DNA from: an uncultured Micrococcales bacterium | Lineage (GTDB): Bacteria; Actinomycetota; Actinomycetes; Actinomycetales; Microbacteriaceae | Length of the DNA stretch: 5,467 nt | Assembly: GCA_903866485.1 (NCBI GenBank) | Contig: CAIPNT010000016.1 | Location: 1 to 5,467, forward strand | Direction: 5' to 3' | Shown here: piece after piece, positions 1-5,467 of the stretch | Layout: each line of letters begins with the position of its first letter | Position numbering within the stretch: position 1 is the stretch's first letter | The notes under the pieces: generated by a model | Databases searched by the model: none | What the model saw: the letters and a program-made list of their open reading frames with translations, nothing else | What the model was told of the DNA's origin: nothing | Program-made: the position numbers and the translations under genes

Positions 1-676
1 CCTGGCCCACGGCGAGCGCACTAGTTTGCTTGGCAATCTCGGCCTTACCGGCAATGATCTGGGCCTGGTTGGCGAGCAACGCATCGATTTGCGCCTGAGG
101 GGCAGAAGCGGCCTTCGCTTGAGCAATGCCAGCCTGCACCTGTGCCAGCTGACCGGCCAAGGTCTTGGCCGCGGAGGCAAGCTTAAGCTTGCCGGCGTCT
201 AGCTGTTTCTGGCTGGCAACCAAAGTTGCCTTGCCTGCGTCTAGTTTGGCCTGAGCAGACTTGAGATCAGCTGGAGCCGAAGCCAATTTGGCTTGCCCTG
301 AGGCTAGGTCGCTGCGGTTCTTATCTAGCGAGGCCTGGGTCACAAACGGGTCTCGAACGCTGCTTAGCACCGGTTGCTTTTGCACATCTGCTAGCAGGCT
401 GGCAATTGCTGTCTTATCTGAAGCGCTGAATGACTGACCGTCGGTCTTGTGCAAGACCACCTGGGCAGACCCGTTGGTTGCTGCCGGAAACGACTTTTGC
501 AGGTCGTCAATAACAACCTGCGATGGGGTTCCTGGCAGCGACATCGTGGTCGAGAGCTTGCCAGCAAAGTTGGCCATCAAGCCGATGGTTGCGCCGAGAA
601 TCAAAATCCAGCTAATGATGACCAACCACGAACCCTTTGCCGAGAGTTGACCGAGCTTATAAAGAAGATTTGCCAT
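1..676 (-). CDS. MMPL/RND-family membrane transporter, N-terminal fragment
   Basis: This is the first 225 residues of a large membrane protein whose gene runs off the left edge. The start is the ATG at 676-674, chosen because AAAGG (687-683) lies 6 nt upstream. Residues 15-36 form one hydrophobic segment (WLVIISWILILGATIGLMAN). After it comes the MMPL-type extracytoplasmic start: LPGTPSQ at 47-53, then a Phe-Pro (63-64) and a small alpha/beta region. Residues 121-225 are a low-complexity Ala/Leu/Lys/Gln region with Leu at every seventh position from 124 to 173, read as a coiled-coil insert. MMPL proteins of actinobacteria export lipids or other hydrophobic compounds with proton-motive force; the substrate here cannot be told. 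The family is typically 700 residues or more, so most of the gene, including further membrane helices, lies outside. It is transcribed divergently from the MarC gene. YhgE/Pip-like proteins have similar coils, but the N-terminus fits MMPL better. Confidence 0.85.
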   Translation of the reverse strand, partial: MANLLYKLGQLSAKGSWLVIISWILILGATIGLMANFAGKLSTTMSLPGTPSQVVIDDLQKSFPAATNGSAQVVLHKTDGQSFSASDKTAIASLLADVQKQPVLSSVRDPFVTQASLDKNRSDLASGQAKLASAPADLKSAQAKLDAGKATLVASQKQLDAGKLKLASAAKTLAGQLAQVQAGIAQAKAASAPQAQIDALLANQAQIIAGKAEIAKQTSALAVGQ

Positions 677-682
677 CGAAGA

Positions 683-687
683 CCTTT
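683..687 (-). promoter_or_regulatory. Ribosome binding site of the MMPL gene
   Basis: Read on the minus strand this is AAAGG, 6 nt before the ATG at 676-674. It is the feature that fixes the start of the leftward gene, and it contrasts with the MarC and first DMT genes, which have no properly spaced Shine-Dalgarno sequence. Confidence 0.55.
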
Positions 688-729
688 GAGAAAGACTGCT
701 CAGACGCCATTGGAGAGCAATAAAAGAAC

Positions 730-743
730 GTGAGATACCTCAC
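730..743. promoter_or_regulatory. Short inverted repeat in the divergent intergenic region, possible operator
   Basis: GTGAG, 4 nt, CTCAC: perfect 5-bp arms around ATAC. It sits in the 123-bp region between the divergent MMPL and MarC genes, 53 bp from the MMPL start and 56 bp from the MarC start, so a regulator bound here could affect either gene. A weak minus-strand -10-like hexamer (TAACAT, 755-750) lies directly next to it, which would put the repeat around the MMPL transcription start. Short arms like these occur often by chance, so the operator role is inference. Confidence 0.25.
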
Positions 744-787
744 ACCTCAATGTTAACCAGACCACGCCCGAGTCATTCCCAAGAATC

Positions 788-793
788 TAGACT
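788..793 (+). promoter_or_regulatory. -10 box (TAGACT) of a leaderless promoter for the MarC gene
   Basis: TAGACT fits the actinobacterial TANNNT -10 pattern and ends 6 nt before the ATG at 800, so transcription would begin at or next to the start codon. The only Shine-Dalgarno-like string, GAAGG at 794-798, leaves 1 nt to the ATG, too close to work normally, which supports leaderless translation. No convincing -35 element is seen upstream. The same box, spacing and following ATGAAG occur before the first DMT gene (3349-3366). Confidence 0.6.
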
Positions 794-799
794 GAAGGC

Positions 800-1405
800 A
801 TGAAGTTCAACAGCGACGTTACAACTTTGATCGCGCTATTCGCGATTGTCAGCCCCATCACATCCCTGCCGGTATTTTTGAGCCTCACCAGCGAAATGAC
901 CAAGACTCAACGTCGCGTAACGGCATTGAAAACCGCGGCAGTGGCGGGGCTCACGTTGATCATCGCCTATTTCTTGGGCGACCTGATCTTGCGATCACTC
1001 AGCATCGACATGAACTCGTTTCGAATCGCCGGTGCTTTTGTGATTTGCGCCTACGGCTGGTCGATGGTGATGGGCAAGAAGCCGCGCGAGGTTAAGGCAG
1101 CTCCGGGTGGTGCCGCGGTGGTTCCGCTGGCTATTCCGATGATGGCTGGGCCTGGAGCGATTGCCACCGTGATTGCCCTTGGCAACAGCGCCGACGGAAT
1201 CGTTCGCATCTCTAACCTCGTGATTATCCTTGCGTTGTCTGCCCTGACCGGAATTTTGCTGCTTGCCGCCGAACCCGTCGAACACCTGCTTGGTGACAAT
1301 GGGCTAATGGTGGTCACACGAATCTTTGGCCTGCTATTGCTTGCCATCGGCATCTCAACCGTGATCTCGGCAATCTCGGCCGCTTTTCCGGGTTTGACCC
1401 GCTAA
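800..1405 (+). CDS. MarC family integral membrane protein
   Basis: A 201-residue protein, close to the usual length of the MarC/YhgN family (UPF0056, NAAT). Six hydrophobic segments can be placed at about 8-29, 43-66, 71-92, 106-128, 137-158 and 171-195. Family features are visible: the first-helix Pro motif VSPITSLPVF at 17-26 (often DPIGNLP in relatives), FRIAG at 74-78 in the third helix, the conserved PLAIPMMAGPGAIATV at 109-124, and RIFGLLLLAIG at 174-184 near the C-terminus. MarC was named from the multiple-antibiotic-resistance locus of E. coli, but a direct role in resistance has not held up; some relatives are proposed amino-acid or small-molecule carriers. Substrate unknown here. 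The start is set by a TAGACT box 6 nt upstream, suggesting a leaderless message. The Imm-5-like gene follows after 7 nt, probably on the same transcript. Confidence 0.9.
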   Translation: MKFNSDVTTLIALFAIVSPITSLPVFLSLTSEMTKTQRRVTALKTAAVAGLTLIIAYFLGDLILRSLSIDMNSFRIAGAFVICAYGWSMVMGKKPREVKAAPGGAAVVPLAIPMMAGPGAIATVIALGNSADGIVRISNLVIILALSALTGILLLAAEPVEHLLGDNGLMVVTRIFGLLLLAIGISTVISAISAAFPGLTR

Positions 1406-1412
1406 AAAAATC

Positions 1413-1748
1413 ATGGCATTCACCGACACCGACCACCTGATTGCGGCCGAACAGGCGCTGCGCGAGGCCAAGGCCGTGCTGCGGATTTTTGAGCGCATCG
1501 AACCCGATGACCCGCGGCCGCGCAAGGCGCTAGAGGCATTAACCGCATGGATGAAGGGCGAGCTGGGCGTGACCGATGTGCGCCAGGCAGCTTTTGACGC
1601 TCACGAAGCCGCTCGCGATGTTGGCGACGAAGCGGCAAGGTTTGCCGCTCGGGCATGCGGGCAGGCGGCATCTGTGGCGCACGTGATAACGCATGCACCA
1701 CACGCAACCCGGTATGCCGAAAAAGCCAAATCGGCGTCGATCAGCTGA
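1413..1748 (+). CDS. Small helical protein resembling the Imm-5-like putative immunity family
   Basis: A 111-residue soluble protein without signal peptide or membrane segment, predicted nearly all helical. The layout matches what I recall of actinobacterial proteins labelled putative immunity protein (Imm-5-like): a first helix ending AVLRIFERIEPDDPRPRKAL (21-40), then EALTAWMKGELGV (41-53), then AAFDAHEAARD (59-69), then AARFAARACGQAASVAHVITHA (74-95), and YAEKA near the end. The P-D-D-x-R-P-R turn, A-W-x-x-G-E, and A-A-x-x-A-H-V-x-x-H-A are the recognisable parts. Family assignment is from memory of these patterns; the toxin-immunity role is only an inherited label, and no toxin gene is visible here. 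The gene starts 7 nt after the marC stop with no clear Shine-Dalgarno, so translation probably depends on ribosomes leaving marC. Base composition is G+C-richer than the neighbours (many GCG, CGC, CTG codons). Confidence 0.75.
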   Translation: MAFTDTDHLIAAEQALREAKAVLRIFERIEPDDPRPRKALEALTAWMKGELGVTDVRQAAFDAHEAARDVGDEAARFAARACGQAASVAHVITHAPHATRYAEKAKSASIS

Positions 1749-1811
1749 CTCGCTCGCTTTTGCCTCGCAGCAGCGGCGAAATTGCGATATTGTTTTAGAT
1801 AAGTCCGCGCA

Positions 1812-1839
1812 ATGACGAGCGAACAGAGCCAGCTATCTT
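1812..1839 (+). promoter_or_regulatory. Candidate promoter for gnd
   Basis: ATGACG at 1812-1817 (four of six bases of TTGACA), 16 nt, then TATCTT at 1834-1839 (four of six bases of TATAAT). Transcription would start near 1846, giving a 5' leader of about 54 nt that contains the gnd ribosome binding site. The rest of the 151-bp gap (1749-1899) shows no convincing terminator or other gene. The match is modest and unverified. Confidence 0.3.
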
Positions 1840-1890
1840 TCATGGCCAACTCGTCAAAACTCCCCACTTACCCACTTCATAAAGAGGTTT

Positions 1891-1894
1891 AGGA
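1891..1894 (+). promoter_or_regulatory. Ribosome binding site of gnd
   Basis: AGGA with 5 nt to the ATG at 1900; a second purine run, GAGG at 1884-1887, lies just upstream. It supports the chosen start and shows that gnd, unlike its leaderless neighbours, has a conventional leader. Confidence 0.6.
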
Positions 1895-1899
1895 AAATC

Positions 1900-3348
1900 A
1901 TGACCGCATCAGCAAATATCGGAGTCGTCGGACTCGCAGTAATGGGTTCAAACTTGGCTCGCAACCTTGCCAGCCGCGAAGGCAACACCGTTGCCATCTA
2001 TAACCGCTCAGTTGAGCGCACCGACCTGCTAATGGCCGAGCACCCCGAAGCCGGTTTCATTGCCAGCGCAACCATCGACGAGTTCGTTGCCTCGCTAGCC
2101 AAGCCACGCACCGCAATCATCATGGTTCAGGCCGGCAAGGGCACCGACGCTGTTATCTCACAGCTTGCCGAGCGCTTCGAGCCAGGCGACATCATCGTTG
2201 ACGGCGGCAACGCACTGTTCACCGACACCATTCGTCGCGAAAAAGACGTTTCGGCCAAGGGCATCAACTTCGTTGGCGCGGGCATCTCTGGTGGTGAAGA
2301 AGGCGCACTCAAGGGCCCTTCGATCATGCCTGGTGGTTCAGCAGAGGCTTACAAGACCCTTGGCCCAATCCTTGCTTCAATCGCCGCGGTTGCCGAAGGC
2401 GAGCCTTGCGTTACCCACGTTGGCACCGATGGTGCTGGCCACTTCGTGAAGATGATTCACAACGGCATCGAGTATGCCGACATGCAGCTAATCGCCGAGG
2501 CCTACGACATTCTTCGCCAGGCCGGCGCCTACTCGCCTGCTGAGATCGCAGATATCTTCAACGAGTGGAACAAGGGCGACCTTGAGTCATTCTTGATCGA
2601 GATCACCGCTGAAGTTCTAAAGCAGGTAGACGCCAAGACTGGCAAGCCGCTAGTTGACGTCATTCTTGACCAGGCTGGCTCAAAGGGCACCGGAGTTTGG
2701 ACTGTTCAGACCGCTCTGAACCTGGGCACCCCGGTTTCGGGCATCGCCGAGGCAGTGTTCGCCCGTTCGCTTTCATCACAGGCAGCGCAGCGCGCAGCCG
2801 TTGACGGCCTGCCAGCAGATGCAATCGCTTGGACCATCGCCGACAAGGCAGCGTTCGTCGAAGACGTGCGTCGCGCACTTTATGCATCAAAGCTGGTTGC
2901 CTACGCACAGGGCTTCGACGCCATCCGCGCCGGCGCCAAAGAATACGGATGGAACATCAACCTGGGTGCGGTTTCAAAGATCTGGCGCGGCGGTTGCATC
3001 ATCCGTGCTCAGTTCTTGAACCGCATCGCAGACGCCTACGATAAGAACCCAGAGCTTCAGTCGCTTATCTTTGACCCATTCTTCAAGCAGGCAGTTGCTA
3101 ACTCGGTGGTCTCATGGCGCCAGGTTGTTGCTAACGCATCGCTAGCCGGAATCCCAGTTCCTGCGTTCGCCTCATCACTTTCTTACTATGACGGCCTGCG
3201 CTCACCTCGCCTATCGGCTGCCCTAGTTCAAGGTCAGCGCGACTTCTTCGGCGCACACACCTACAAGCGAGTCGACATGGATGGAACCTTCCACACACTG
3301 TGGTCTGGCGACCGTTCAGAGGTTGAACAGGCCCCTTCGACCCACTAA
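1900..3348 (+). CDS. gnd: 6-phosphogluconate dehydrogenase (decarboxylating)
   Basis: Converts 6-phosphogluconate and NADP+ to ribulose-5-phosphate, CO2 and NADPH, in the cytosolic oxidative pentose phosphate pathway. At 482 residues it is the long, homodimeric enzyme type, full length. The Rossmann dinucleotide site is VVGLAVMGSNLARN (9-22), and Asn-Arg-Ser at 35-37 fits recognition of the NADP 2'-phosphate. SGGEEGA lies at 130-136. The catalytic stretch GHFVKMIHNGIEYADMQL (180-197) holds Lys184 and Glu191, with His187-Asn188-Gly189. The family signature ILDQAGSKGTGVW is at 255-267. The C-terminal tail that reaches into the partner subunit carries Arg447 and His453, which bind substrate phosphate in homologues. 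Start: ATG with AGGA 5 nt upstream. Codon choice is strongly biased (18 of 19 Phe codons TTC), consistent with high expression. No zwf or pgl is nearby. No terminator is visible before the next promoter. Confidence 0.98.
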   Translation: MTASANIGVVGLAVMGSNLARNLASREGNTVAIYNRSVERTDLLMAEHPEAGFIASATIDEFVASLAKPRTAIIMVQAGKGTDAVISQLAERFEPGDIIVDGGNALFTDTIRREKDVSAKGINFVGAGISGGEEGALKGPSIMPGGSAEAYKTLGPILASIAAVAEGEPCVTHVGTDGAGHFVKMIHNGIEYADMQLIAEAYDILRQAGAYSPAEIADIFNEWNKGDLESFLIEITAEVLKQVDAKTGKPLVDVILDQAGSKGTGVWTVQTALNLGTPVSGIAEAVFARSLSSQAAQRAAVDGLPADAIAWTIADKAAFVEDVRRALYASKLVAYAQGFDAIRAGAKEYGWNINLGAVSKIWRGGCIIRAQFLNRIADAYDKNPELQSLIFDPFFKQAVANSVVSWRQVVANASLAGIPVPAFASSLSYYDGLRSPRLSAALVQGQRDFFGAHTYKRVDMDGTFHTLWSGDRSEVEQAPSTH

Positions 3349-3354
3349 TAGACT
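3349..3354 (+). promoter_or_regulatory. -10 box (TAGACT) of a leaderless promoter for the DMT transporter pair
   Basis: TAGACT begins at the base after the gnd stop codon (3346-3348) and ends 6 nt before the ATG at 3361. This matches the TANNNT-to-start spacing of actinobacterial leaderless promoters and copies the arrangement before the MarC gene. A possible -35, TTGAAC at 3323-3328, lies inside the gnd coding end but its 20-nt spacer is too long for confidence. GGTGG at 3355-3359 leaves only 1 nt to the ATG, too close for a normal ribosome binding site. Confidence 0.6.
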
Positions 3355-3360
3355 GGTGGC

Positions 3361-4263
3361 ATGAAGCCACAGAAAAGCCCCGGATGGGTGTTCAGCTATA
3401 TCTTGCTGGGCATAATCTGGGGCTCTTCTTTTTTGTTCATCATGGAGTCGCTGAAGACTTTCAGCCCAATCGCAATTGCGTTTTGGCGCACCGCAATCGG
3501 CGCTCTTACCCTGGTCGTGATTTTGACTTCGCAAAGGGTTTCGATGCCCAAGTCACTAAAACATTGGGGTCTGCTCTGGGCTAGCGGGCTGCTGATGAGC
3601 GGTATCCCCGCAGTTCTGTTTGGCTTCGCCGAGCAGCACGTTTCGAGCGCGCTGGCGAGCATCATGAACGCCAGCACCCCAGTGTTCACCGTTTTGGCAA
3701 TCATGATTGCCTTCAGAGCCGAAAAACCTAAGCCACAGGTAGTCGTTGGGCTTGGCCTCGGCTTGATAGGCGTTTTTGTAGTTCTCGCCATCTGGCAAGG
3801 TTTCGGCGATAACGACCCGCTGGCTGTCGGAGCGTTGCTTTTGGCTGTGACCTTCTATGGTTTCGGCAGCCCATTTGTTCGCAAATTTATTGAACCGCTA
3901 GGGCTTGACCCGAAGACTGCCGTGTTTGGGCAGGTGTCAACCTCGGCACTTACCCTTTTGCCGCTTTATCTTGCTGGTCCGCTCACCATCGCTGCTCCAA
4001 GGTTCGAATCCATTGCCTCAATCTTGGCCCTCGGCATCGTGGGCACCGGGCTGGCCTACGTTCTTTATTACCGCCTACTAGCCACGGTTGGTAGCCCGAT
4101 CGCCAGCGCGGTAACCTACCTAACCCCGGTAGTCGGCGTCGCGATCGGAGTTTTGCTTCTGCACGAAACCATCACCTGGCACGAGCCCCTCGGCGCTGTC
4201 ATCATCATCTTTGGGGCCGCCGTGGCACAGGGCAGATTCAACCGATTTTTGGTCAAGAAGTGA
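3361..4263 (+). CDS. EamA/DMT family transporter (first of a tandem pair)
   Basis: A 300-residue inner-membrane carrier of the drug/metabolite transporter superfamily, with the usual length, about ten hydrophobic helices and two EamA repeats (about 13-142 and 155-290). Repeat 1 opens with LLGIIWGSSFLFIMESL (15-31) and has the AFWRTAIGAL helix (40-49) and the ALASIMNASTPVFTVL region (97-112). Repeat 2 has GIVGTGLAYVLYYRLLATVG (225-244), then ASAVTYLTPVVGVAIGVLLL (248-267) and the HETITWHEPLGA turn (268-279), all typical of EamA. The C-terminus is a short basic tail (FNRFLVKK). Such carriers export metabolites or amino acids, or import them in some cases; the substrate cannot be read from sequence. 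The start follows a TAGACT box by 6 nt. The stop overlaps the start of the next transporter, so the two are co-transcribed. Confidence 0.93.
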   Translation: MKPQKSPGWVFSYILLGIIWGSSFLFIMESLKTFSPIAIAFWRTAIGALTLVVILTSQRVSMPKSLKHWGLLWASGLLMSGIPAVLFGFAEQHVSSALASIMNASTPVFTVLAIMIAFRAEKPKPQVVVGLGLGLIGVFVVLAIWQGFGDNDPLAVGALLLAVTFYGFGSPFVRKFIEPLGLDPKTAVFGQVSTSALTLLPLYLAGPLTIAAPRFESIASILALGIVGTGLAYVLYYRLLATVGSPIASAVTYLTPVVGVAIGVLLLHETITWHEPLGAVIIIFGAAVAQGRFNRFLVKK

Positions 4264-5192
4264 GCCGGATCACCGACTTTGCCCGCTCGGCAAAGATTGA
4301 CATAGTTCTGATTGGCGCCGCGATGGTTTGGGGAGCGAGCTATCTGGCGGCCAAAGACCTGATAGCCAACCAAAGCTTGTGGGGCATGATGGCGATCAGA
4401 TTTGGAAGCGCAGGCGTCATCCTGCTGTTGATTCGTGCTTTCAAACCGGTGAAGTTTTCAATGACGGAGGTTTGGGTCGGTTCTGCTGTCGGTGCCGGGC
4501 TGGCCGCGGTTATGACGCTCGAAACCAACGGGATTCACCTAACCACGGCCACAAATGCTGGCCTGATCATCAGCCTTTCAATTATTTTTACACCGATTAT
4601 CGAGGGCTGGCTGCGCAAGTTTTGGTTGCCAAAAAACTTCTTTGTGGCCGCCGTTGGCGCCATCATCGGTGTTGCATTCTTGGTCGGCGGAAATGGGCTT
4701 CACCAGCCGAATCTGGGCGACCTGCTAATGTTTGGCGCAGCGATTTTGAGAGCCCTCTATCAAGTGTTTCAGGGCAGCCTAACGGCTGAAAAGAGTTTGA
4801 CCACAATCAACTTGACCATTTTTCAGACTCTAGGTGCGGGACTTATCTTTTTTGTGGTCGATGCCGGGGGAGCTATCAGGGCCGCGCAAAACTATGGCGC
4901 TAACGAGTGGCTGCTGTTGGCTTTTTTGGTGCTGTTTTGCACCGTCTATGGCTTCTTTGCAATGATGTGGGGCATTCGCAAGACCTCGGCTTCTCGAATC
5001 GCCTTGTTGCAGGGCACCGAGCCGGTTTGGGCAGTGCTGATTGCCATGGTTTTTGGCGGCGAGCAGTTAACTTGGGTTGGGGCCATTGGTGCCGCGCTGA
5101 TTATCGCCAGCTGCTATTGGGGCCTCGGCATCGAGCAGCGCGCTAGGCTTTTGCGGGCCAGTGCGAAGCCGCCCATTCAGCCTGAGCGGTAA
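4260..5192 (+). CDS. EamA/DMT family transporter (second of a tandem pair)
   Basis: A 310-residue membrane carrier of the same superfamily, with about ten helices in two EamA repeats (about 14-143 and 152-289). Repeat 1 shows LIGAAMVWGASYLAAKDLI (17-35), an IRFGSAG helix (46-52) and TTATNAGLIISLSIIFTPII (95-114). Repeat 2 shows the FCTVYGFFAMMWGIRKTSAS helix and loop (226-245) and LLQGTEPVWAVLIAMVFGGE (249-268), followed by the expected final helix. The start is GTG at 4260-4262, overlapping the previous TGA (4261-4263) as GTGA, which predicts translational coupling. The alternative of an independent start is weak because no good Shine-Dalgarno is seen. It is clearly diverged from its upstream neighbour, so this is an old pair rather than a recent duplication. 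The last 50 bp overlap the convergent oxidoreductase gene. Phe codons are mostly TTT (15 of 19), unlike gnd. Confidence 0.92.
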   Translation: MSRITDFARSAKIDIVLIGAAMVWGASYLAAKDLIANQSLWGMMAIRFGSAGVILLLIRAFKPVKFSMTEVWVGSAVGAGLAAVMTLETNGIHLTTATNAGLIISLSIIFTPIIEGWLRKFWLPKNFFVAAVGAIIGVAFLVGGNGLHQPNLGDLLMFGAAILRALYQVFQGSLTAEKSLTTINLTIFQTLGAGLIFFVVDAGGAIRAAQNYGANEWLLLAFLVLFCTVYGFFAMMWGIRKTSASRIALLQGTEPVWAVLIAMVFGGEQLTWVGAIGAALIIASCYWGLGIEQRARLLRASAKPPIQPER

Positions 5193-5467
5193 TCGTAAGC
5201 GAAGGGTTGACTCCTGGGTTGGCCGAAATCGTCGAACCATCAAAGATATGCATTCCAGGTACGCCGAAGACCTGTAGGTGCTTGTCAACAACTCCACCGT
5301 TGGCATCGGCCGCAATAGTTGCGCCGCCCAAGAAGTGGGCCGTCAGTGGAATTCCAAATGGGTCACCAATAACAGCCCCTGGCGTGGCCCCGATGTCGGC
5401 GGCCAAGTCGCGAGCCACCTCATGCCCCTTCTGAACCCAGGCCGGGTTCGCCTCGCCATAACCCTGC
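5143..5467 (-). CDS. GMC-type FAD-dependent oxidoreductase, C-terminal fragment (cholesterol-oxidase/ChoD-like)
   Basis: The last 107 residues of a gene that enters from the right edge and ends at TAG 5145-5143. The fragment carries the C-terminal core of glucose-methanol-choline oxidoreductases: PLTAHFLGGA with the putative catalytic His at fragment residue 44 (codon 5337-5335), then GVVD, VFGVPGMHIFDGSTISAN, and GVNPSLTITAQAE, whose Asn at fragment residue 87 would pair with the His. It ends SHWPAKA. From memory the TAHFLGG...DGS-ISAN-GVNPSLTITAQAE wording is closest to mycobacterial ChoD and related actinobacterial enzymes. Substrate is unproven: many such proteins are annotated cholesterol oxidase without evidence, and other alcohols or sterol-like compounds are possible. 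The FAD-binding N-terminal part is outside the window. An internal GTG at 5418-5416 is not the start, because the frame stays open to the edge. Its last 50 bp overlap the convergent DMT gene. Confidence 0.88.
   Translation of the reverse strand, partial: QGYGEANPAWVQKGHEVARDLAADIGATPGAVIGDPFGIPLTAHFLGGATIAADANGGVVDKHLQVFGVPGMHIFDGSTISANPGVNPSLTITAQAEWAASHWPAKA

Noticed and set aside
176..193. Perfect 18-bp palindrome (GGCAAGCTTAAGCTTGCC) that could be an operator or recombination site
   Set aside because: It lies inside the MMPL coding sequence and encodes G-K-L-K-L-A of the repetitive coil; the symmetry follows from alternating Lys (AAG) and Leu (CTT) codons, so a chance origin is more likely.
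447..733. Rightward open frames overlapping the MMPL start region
   Set aside because: They are antisense to a convincing MMPL N-terminus, show no family-like sequence, and have compositions expected of shadow frames.
800..1405. Antibiotic-resistance function for the MarC protein
   Set aside because: The family name is historical; membership does not indicate resistance.
1601..1867. Leftward open frame across the Imm-5-like gene and the gap before gnd
   Set aside because: Most of it is antisense to the Imm-5-like gene, it has no recognisable protein pattern, and it would cross the proposed gnd promoter.
1749..1899. Terminator or small RNA between the Imm-5-like gene and gnd
   Set aside because: Only scattered 4-6 bp complementarities were found (such as CGCTCG at 1751 with CGAGCG at 1816, about 60 nt apart) and no stem followed by a T-run.
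3396..3791. 131-residue leftward open frame inside the first DMT gene
   Set aside because: It is antisense to a well-supported EamA protein and its sequence is the low-information complement of hydrophobic codons.
5207..5434. Rightward open frame near the right edge
   Set aside because: The opposite strand carries clear GMC oxidoreductase motifs over the same bases.

Overview
The window looks like chromosomal DNA of an actinobacterium, probably from Microbacteriaceae and perhaps one of the small-genome freshwater lineages. This placement is an inference. It rests on moderate GC (mid-50s percent by eye), tightly packed genes, an MMPL protein with an Ala/Leu/Lys-rich coil insert, an Imm-5-like protein, a ChoD-like GMC oxidoreductase, and actinobacterial-style leaderless promoters (TAGACT exactly 6 nt before an ATG). 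No mobile element, CRISPR array, rRNA or tRNA gene was seen.

Layout. A 5' fragment of an MMPL/RND-family membrane protein gene runs leftward off the window (1-676, minus). A 123-bp divergent intergenic region (677-799) separates it from a rightward pair: a MarC-family membrane protein (800-1405) and, 7 nt later, a small Imm-5-like helical protein (1413-1748). A 151-bp gap (1749-1899) carries a possible promoter and a clear ribosome binding site for gnd, 6-phosphogluconate dehydrogenase (1900-3348). Directly after the gnd stop, a second TAGACT box launches a leaderless pair of EamA/DMT transporters (3361-4263 and 4260-5192) that overlap by GTGA. The second transporter overlaps by 50 bp, tail to tail, with the 3' end of a GMC oxidoreductase gene (5143-5467, minus) that enters from the right edge.

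How the genes fit together. Apart from gnd (oxidative pentose phosphate pathway, NADPH and ribulose-5-phosphate), the window is dominated by membrane proteins of unknown substrate: MMPL exporter, MarC and two DMT carriers. gnd looks like a strongly expressed housekeeping gene (18 of 19 Phe codons are TTC, against 4 of 19 in the second DMT gene) sitting between lower-expression membrane genes. I did not find a clearly novel system. The points most worth a second look are the two near-identical leaderless promoter/start modules, the orphan Imm-5-like gene coupled to marC, the eight-leucine heptad coil in the MMPL protein, and the 50-bp convergent overlap.
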